Of a stretch of DNA of 8,961 bases, positions 6,467 to 8,961 are shown piece by piece (within the stretch, counting starts at the first letter, position 1; every line of letters begins with the position of its first letter). The position numbers and the translations under genes are program-made. Origin of the DNA: an uncultured Oscillospiraceae bacterium. Its GTDB lineage: Bacteria > Bacillota > Clostridia > Oscillospirales > Oscillospiraceae. The stretch lies in contig CAJTVO010000132.1 in NCBI GenBank assembly GCA_910579485.1, positions 1-8,961 on the forward strand, written 5' to 3'. Under the pieces are notes generated by a model. That model saw only the letters and a program-made list of their open reading frames with translations, searched no databases and was not told the origin of the DNA.

Positions 6467-7708
6467 TCAGTCCACTACGATCCCATTTTCCGCAAACGCC
6501 GTCAGCAGCCGCTCCATATCGCTGGGGATGGAGATGGGCTCCCCGCAGGCGGCGATGGCGTTGGCCACGTCCTTCAGCCCGTTGCCAGTCACCACGGAGA
6601 CCACGGTCGCGTCGGGAGCGATCTTTCCCTGCTCGCAGAGCTTTTTCAGCCCCGCCGTCCCGGTGACGCCCGCGGGCTCGCCGAACACGCCGCAGGTCCG
6701 GCCCAGCAGCTTCTGGGCCGCCATGATCTCCTGGTCGGAGACGTTCACCACCAGCCCATTGGATTCCCGGATGGCCATCAGCGCCTTGTCCGCGTTCCGG
6801 GGCACGCCCACGGCGATGGAGTCCGCCAGCGTGTTTTCCTCCATGGGACGCCACGGCTCGCCGGTCTCGATGGCCCGGTTCAGCGGGCAGCAGCCCTCCG
6901 CCTGGGCGGAAATGAGCCGGGGCAGCTTGTCGATGAACCCGATGGCGTACAGGTCCTTCAGCCCCTTCCAGAGTCCCGCGATGGTGCAGCCGTCTCCCAC
7001 GGAGATGGCGATATAGTCCGGGACCTCCCAGCCCAGCTGCTCCATGATCTCCAGTCCGACGGTCTTCTTGCCCTCGGAGAGGTAGGGGTTGATGGCGGCG
7101 TTGCGGTTGTACCAGCCCCACTTCTCGATGGCCTGTTTGCTCAGCTCGAAGGTCTCCTCATAGCTGCCCTGGACGGAGATAACGGTGGCCCCGAAGGTCA
7201 TCAGCTGGGCGACCTTCCCCTTGGGGGCCCTGCTGGGCACGAAAATGTAGGTTTTCAACCCCGCCGCCGCGGCGTTGCCCGCCAGGGAGGAGGCGGCGTT
7301 GCCGGTGGAGGAGCAGGCGATCACCTTCGCCCCCGCCTCCATGGCCTTGGCGACCGCCATGGAGCTGGCGCGGTCCTTGAGGGAGGCGGTGGGATTCACG
7401 CCGTCGTCCTTCACGTACAGCCGGGCAATGCCCAGCTCCTTTGCCAGACGGCTGGCCTCGTAGAGAGGGCTCCAGCCCACCCGCAGGGGAGGCGCGGGGG
7501 TGGGCTCCTCCACCGGGAGGAGCTCCCGGTAGCGCCACATGGAGTTGTCCCGGCGGGAGGCTAGTTTTTCTTTGGTCAGCTGGGTTTTGATATAGTCGTA
7601 GTCATAGATGATATCTAAAATTCCCCCGCAGGTGCAGTTGGTCAGATCGGGGGTTGACTCGTAGATTTTTCCGCATTTTACGCATTTGGCGTGGATGACG
7701 TTCTTCAT
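6467..7708 (-). CDS. thrC: Threonine synthase
   Basis: This encodes a 413-residue PLP-dependent enzyme that converts O-phosphohomoserine to threonine, the last step of threonine synthesis, in the cytoplasm. An N-terminal zinc-ribbon-like segment has C9, C12, C25 and C27. The PLP lysine is K111 in NPTASLKDRAS, and the cofactor phosphate loop is SSTGNAASSLAG (about 133-144). The domain then follows the fold-type II pattern up to VVTGNGLKD near the C-terminus. Length and zinc ribbon fit the shorter bacterial/archaeal-type threonine synthases. AAGGAGA precedes the ATG at 7708 with 6 nt spacing. No other threonine-pathway gene is in the window. Its 5' flank holds repeat copy B, whose third hairpin ends two bases before the Shine-Dalgarno, so the repeat is probably in its mRNA leader. 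No clear promoter was seen. A related PLP enzyme such as cysteate synthase is less likely. Confidence 0.9.
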   Translation of the reverse strand: MKNVIHAKCVKCGKIYESTPDLTNCTCGGILDIIYDYDYIKTQLTKEKLASRRDNSMWRYRELLPVEEPTPAPPLRVGWSPLYEASRLAKELGIARLYVKDDGVNPTASLKDRASSMAVAKAMEAGAKVIACSSTGNAASSLAGNAAAAGLKTYIFVPSRAPKGKVAQLMTFGATVISVQGSYEETFELSKQAIEKWGWYNRNAAINPYLSEGKKTVGLEIMEQLGWEVPDYIAISVGDGCTIAGLWKGLKDLYAIGFIDKLPRLISAQAEGCCPLNRAIETGEPWRPMEENTLADSIAVGVPRNADKALMAIRESNGLVVNVSDQEIMAAQKLLGRTCGVFGEPAGVTGTAGLKKLCEQGKIAPDATVVSVVTGNGLKDVANAIAACGEPISIPSDMERLLTAFAENGIVVD

Positions 7709-7722
7709 GGCAGTCTCCTTCT

Positions 7723-7830
7723 TCGCGCCCTTTGGGCGCGAGGTGGTTTGTTTCTTTTTGATAGCCCGGGGCTTACGCAGCCCCGGACCCTGCGGTCACT
7801 TTTGCTGCGCGGCAAAAGTGACCAAAAACG
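7723..7830 (-). repeat. Three-hairpin palindromic repeat, copy B
   Basis: Read on the minus strand, the order matches copy A. HP1 pairs 7812-7823 with 7794-7805 (12 bp) after a TTTTTGG lead, the linker GCAGGGT follows (7787-7793), HP2 pairs 7779-7786 with 7766-7773 (8 bp, loop GCGTA), and HP3 pairs 7734-7741 with 7723-7730 (8 bp, loop AAA). Between HP2 and HP3 both copies have AAAGAA followed by exactly 10 nt. Arm bases differ from copy A in compensated pairs: two pairs in each hairpin. HP3 lies next to the thrC ribosome binding site. Confidence 0.8.
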
Positions 7831-7832
7831 CG

Positions 7833-7860
7833 CTCAAGGGGGAGGGGACTCCCCCTTGAG
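7833..7860. repeat. Additional 11-bp inverted repeat beside copy B
   Basis: CTCAAGGGGGA (7833-7843) and TCCCCCTTGAG (7850-7860) form a perfect 11-bp stem around GGGGAC. It sits just outside HP1 of copy B. Copy A is cut by the window edge at the equivalent place, so whether it belongs to the same element cannot be judged here. There is no T-tract on either side. Confidence 0.7.
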
Positions 7861-8032
7861 AATCCCGCTCCTCATCTGTTTAGTTTACGCCCGAGGCATG
7901 GTCTGGTTTGGTCTAAACCTTATTGCCGTCCGCTTCGGAGGTCTTCTGCGTCTATTTTAACGTGTTTGCCGACAGTCCCTACCGTCTGGCGGGGCAAACT
8001 CCCCGGGGTGCTTGGGGGTGGGATTTTCCGTT
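7861..8032. other. Intergenic stretch between copy B and the RHH gene
   Basis: I find no credible gene here. It has weak inverted repeats: GTTTGCC facing GGCAAAC across about 22 nt (near 7964-7999), the self-complementary CCCCGGGG (8001-8008), and GGTTT/AAACC in a minor palindrome near 7905-7920. It must hold the 3' end of the RHH transcript and probably the thrC promoter, but neither a U-tract terminator nor a convincing -35/-10 pair is visible. It may be remnant repeat DNA. Confidence 0.4.
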
Positions 8033-8218
8033 CTATTCCCTCTGAGCTTCTTCTTCCTTTAAGGTTTCCAATGCGACCCTGGTTGCTTCTACAACAAATG
8101 CGGTGAAAGTGCAGTCTTTCCCGCGAATCACATTTTCGACTTCTTCGATAATATCGTTTGGGAAACGGATGCTTTTGCTTGTCGTGGGTGGTATTTTTGG
8201 AATTTTGAATGTAGCCAT
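8033..8218 (-). CDS. Small ribbon-helix-helix (YlcI/YnfO-like) regulator
   Basis: This encodes a 61-residue protein. A Pro/Thr/Lys-rich arm (1-14) leads to the strand SKSIRFP (14-20), the helix NDIIEEVENVIRG, and a second helix TFTAFVVEATRVALETLKEE. This is the ribbon-helix-helix arrangement, in which a dimer inserts a two-stranded ribbon into the DNA major groove; the closest family by eye is the YlcI/YnfO or CopG/Arc type. The start was set at ATG 8218 because GAGGTG lies 4 nt upstream; an in-frame ATG at 8260 has no ribosome binding site and would fall inside the promoter/operator. No toxin gene is adjacent on the same strand. It is divergent from the 53-residue gene, and the repeated ATTGCAAT boxes between them suggest autoregulation (inference). 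Confidence 0.75.
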   Translation of the reverse strand: MATFKIPKIPPTTSKSIRFPNDIIEEVENVIRGKDCTFTAFVVEATRVALETLKEEEAQRE

Positions 8219-8227
8219 AGCGCACCT

Positions 8228-8248
8228 CGTCATACATATTATATGACG
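8228..8248 (-). promoter_or_regulatory. Probable promoter -10 and operator of the RHH gene
   Basis: An inverted repeat CGTCATA (8228-8234) / TATGACG (8242-8248) encloses, on the minus strand, a perfect TATAAT (8243 down to 8238). It lies about 20 nt ahead of the RHH start codon. The -35 position is poor, so activation or extended contacts may matter. A palindrome over the -10 box just upstream of a DNA-binding protein gene is typical of self-repression. Confidence 0.5.
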
Positions 8249-8250
8249 AT

Positions 8251-8308
8251 TGTATTGCAATATGATTTTGGACTTTGAAACGCAAATGAGCTACAAATGT
8301 ATTGCAAT
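8251..8308. promoter_or_regulatory. Paired TGTATTGCAAT boxes, putative RHH operators
   Basis: The 11-mer TGTATTGCAAT occurs at 8251-8261 and 8298-8308, 47 bp apart, each containing the perfect palindrome ATTGCAAT. They lie between the two divergent genes, one upstream of the RHH -10 box and the other overlapping the possible -35 of the rightward gene. RHH dimers often bind such short repeated palindromes; binding here is inferred. Confidence 0.5.
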
Positions 8309-8330
8309 TATTGGGGGACTATGATAACAT
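8302..8330 (+). promoter_or_regulatory. Possible promoter of the 53-residue gene
   Basis: TTGCAA (8302-8307) and TAACAT (8325-8330) are 17 nt apart, each matching 4 of 6 consensus bases. Transcription would begin near 8337, just before the ribosome binding site at 8345-8352. The -35 box is inside the second ATTGCAAT palindrome. Confidence 0.3.
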
Positions 8331-8360
8331 ACCATTATCTTGGTAAAGGTGGATAATATA

Positions 8361-8522
8361 ATGGAAGATTTCCCGAAATACTACACCCGCTTGTTCAATG
8401 GGATCACAGACGCTATCGAGGCGCTGCAGAAACAGAAATACGAACAGGCACAACTGATCCTGATCCGCGCCCAGCAGGACGCGGAAGAGATGTACTTGGC
8501 AGATGGTGACGAAGGCAGATAA
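8361..8522 (+). CDS. Hypothetical 53-residue helical protein
   Basis: ATG at 8361 is preceded by AAAGGTGG (8345-8352) with 8 nt spacing; in-frame TTG (8340) and GTG (8349) codons upstream overlap that site and were rejected. The product starts MEDFPKYYTRLFNGITDAIE and continues with a Gln/Ala-rich amphipathic helix ending in DAEEMYLADGDEGR. It is acidic, soluble, probably almost wholly helical, with no cysteine or membrane segment. I recognise the general type as a short Clostridia hypothetical protein, often seen in accessory or phage-like regions, but know no function. It is divergent from the RHH gene and convergent with the gene that enters from the right edge, sharing the terminator region. 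Confidence 0.65.
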   Translation: MEDFPKYYTRLFNGITDAIEALQKQKYEQAQLILIRAQQDAEEMYLADGDEGR

Positions 8523-8556
8523 AAAACCGGGCGGGGCGGTCAGCCCCGCCCGGTTT
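8521..8556 (-). terminator. Terminator of the minus-strand gene at the right edge
   Basis: A perfect 14-bp stem pairs 8524-8537 with 8543-8556 (loop GGTCA). On the minus strand it is followed by a run of T from the A-tract at 8521-8526, the strong direction. On the plus strand only TTT follows, so it may also help end the 53-residue gene, whose stop codon it overlaps. Confidence 0.88.
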
Positions 8557-8564
8557 GCGGTACT

Positions 8565-8961
8565 TTACAGATTCTTCAAAAGCCCGGTGGCCTCGTTAAA
8601 TTCGTTGATCAGCTCGTCCAGCTCGGACGCCTGCTGGTGGACGGCGCCCCACGTGCCCTCGGTGTCGTACCACAGGGCGTTGAGGTCCTGGACGTCCCGC
8701 GCCTGCTGCTCCACCCAGGTATAGTACTTGAGGTTGTGGACCCGCTTGCGCTCCGCGTAGGTGAGCTCCAGCATGTTGTCCGTCTTGAGGCCCAGGATAT
8801 GCAGGTTGTGGTCGATAGCCGCCTCGGTGGCGTTGTAGGCCCCGTGCATCTGGTCCAGCTCCGTGATCCGGCTCTGGTACATGGCGGCGGAGTCCGTCAG
8901 GACCGTGCCCACCACGTCGCGCTCGGTGAGCTCGTAGTACTTCGCCATCTTGATGCAGCAC
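8565..8961 (-). CDS. C-terminal part of a PLP-dependent-type protein (partial)
   Basis: An open frame enters from the right edge and stops at 8565. An ATG at 8948 would give 127 residues, but no Shine-Dalgarno precedes it and the frame stays open to the edge (residues CCIK before that Met), so I treat it as the 3' part of a longer gene. The visible protein is helical and acidic: MAKYYELTERDVVGTVLTDS, then LELTYAERKRVHNLKYYTW, VEQQARDVQDLNALWYDTEG, and an ending with EFNEATGLL. By memory this resembles the C-terminus of Clostridia proteins annotated as pyridoxal-phosphate-dependent beta-subunit or cysteine-synthase-like enzymes. That is a recollection, not a motif proof: the PLP lysine would lie outside the window. 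Confidence 0.55.
   Translation of the reverse strand, partial: CCIKMAKYYELTERDVVGTVLTDSAAMYQSRITELDQMHGAYNATEAAIDHNLHILGLKTDNMLELTYAERKRVHNLKYYTWVEQQARDVQDLNALWYDTEGTWGAVHQQASELDELINEFNEATGLLKNL

Noticed and set aside
7691..7960. Plus-strand open frame of 89 codons over repeat copy B
   Set aside because: It starts inside antisense thrC and runs through the hairpins of the repeat. It has no ribosome binding site and no protein-like pattern.
8251..8308. CRISPR-like repeat and spacer
   Set aside because: There are only two 11-bp units and no cas gene. Their position between divergent genes fits operators better.

Overview
The window is GC-rich and reads as a chromosomal segment of an anaerobic, high-GC gut-type Firmicute, most likely a member of the Oscillospiraceae/Flavonifractor-like Clostridia. 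This rests on strong AGGAGG-type ribosome binding sites, a T-box leader, a rubrerythrin, and small Clostridia-type hypothetical proteins. The taxonomic call is inference from style, not from a marker gene.

Left part (1-1016): a palindromic repeat (copy A) lies just beyond the 3' end of a minus-strand rubrerythrin gene. Divergent from it is a 37-residue, almost purely Asn/Gln mini-protein with a strong ribosome binding site and its own terminator.

Centre (1042-6460): one apparent transcription unit. A near-consensus vegetative promoter (TTGACA-17-TATACT) is followed by a complete T-box leader with Stem I, Stem III, T-box and terminator. Next come two diverged YcxB-like membrane proteins, a small ABM-fold monooxygenase-like protein, valyl-tRNA synthetase (valS) and an APH/choline-kinase-fold protein. 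The unit ends at a strong terminator shared with the convergent gene. Because valS is the only synthetase gene, the leader probably senses uncharged tRNA-Val and controls all five genes; the three genes ahead of valS are not obviously related to tRNA charging.

Right part (6467-8961): threonine synthase (thrC, minus strand) is preceded by copy B of the repeat, in opposite orientation. Both copies carry three hairpins in the same order with compensatory base changes. Further right is a short minus-strand ribbon-helix-helix regulator gene, divergent from a 53-residue hypothetical gene. Two identical 11-bp boxes centred on ATTGCAAT lie between these genes. The window ends in the 3' part of a minus-strand gene that resembles the C-terminus of a PLP-dependent, cysteine/threonine-synthase-type protein.

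Most likely to repay attention are the covarying three-hairpin repeat, the T-box operon in which unrelated membrane-protein genes precede the synthetase, and the Asn/Gln mini-protein.
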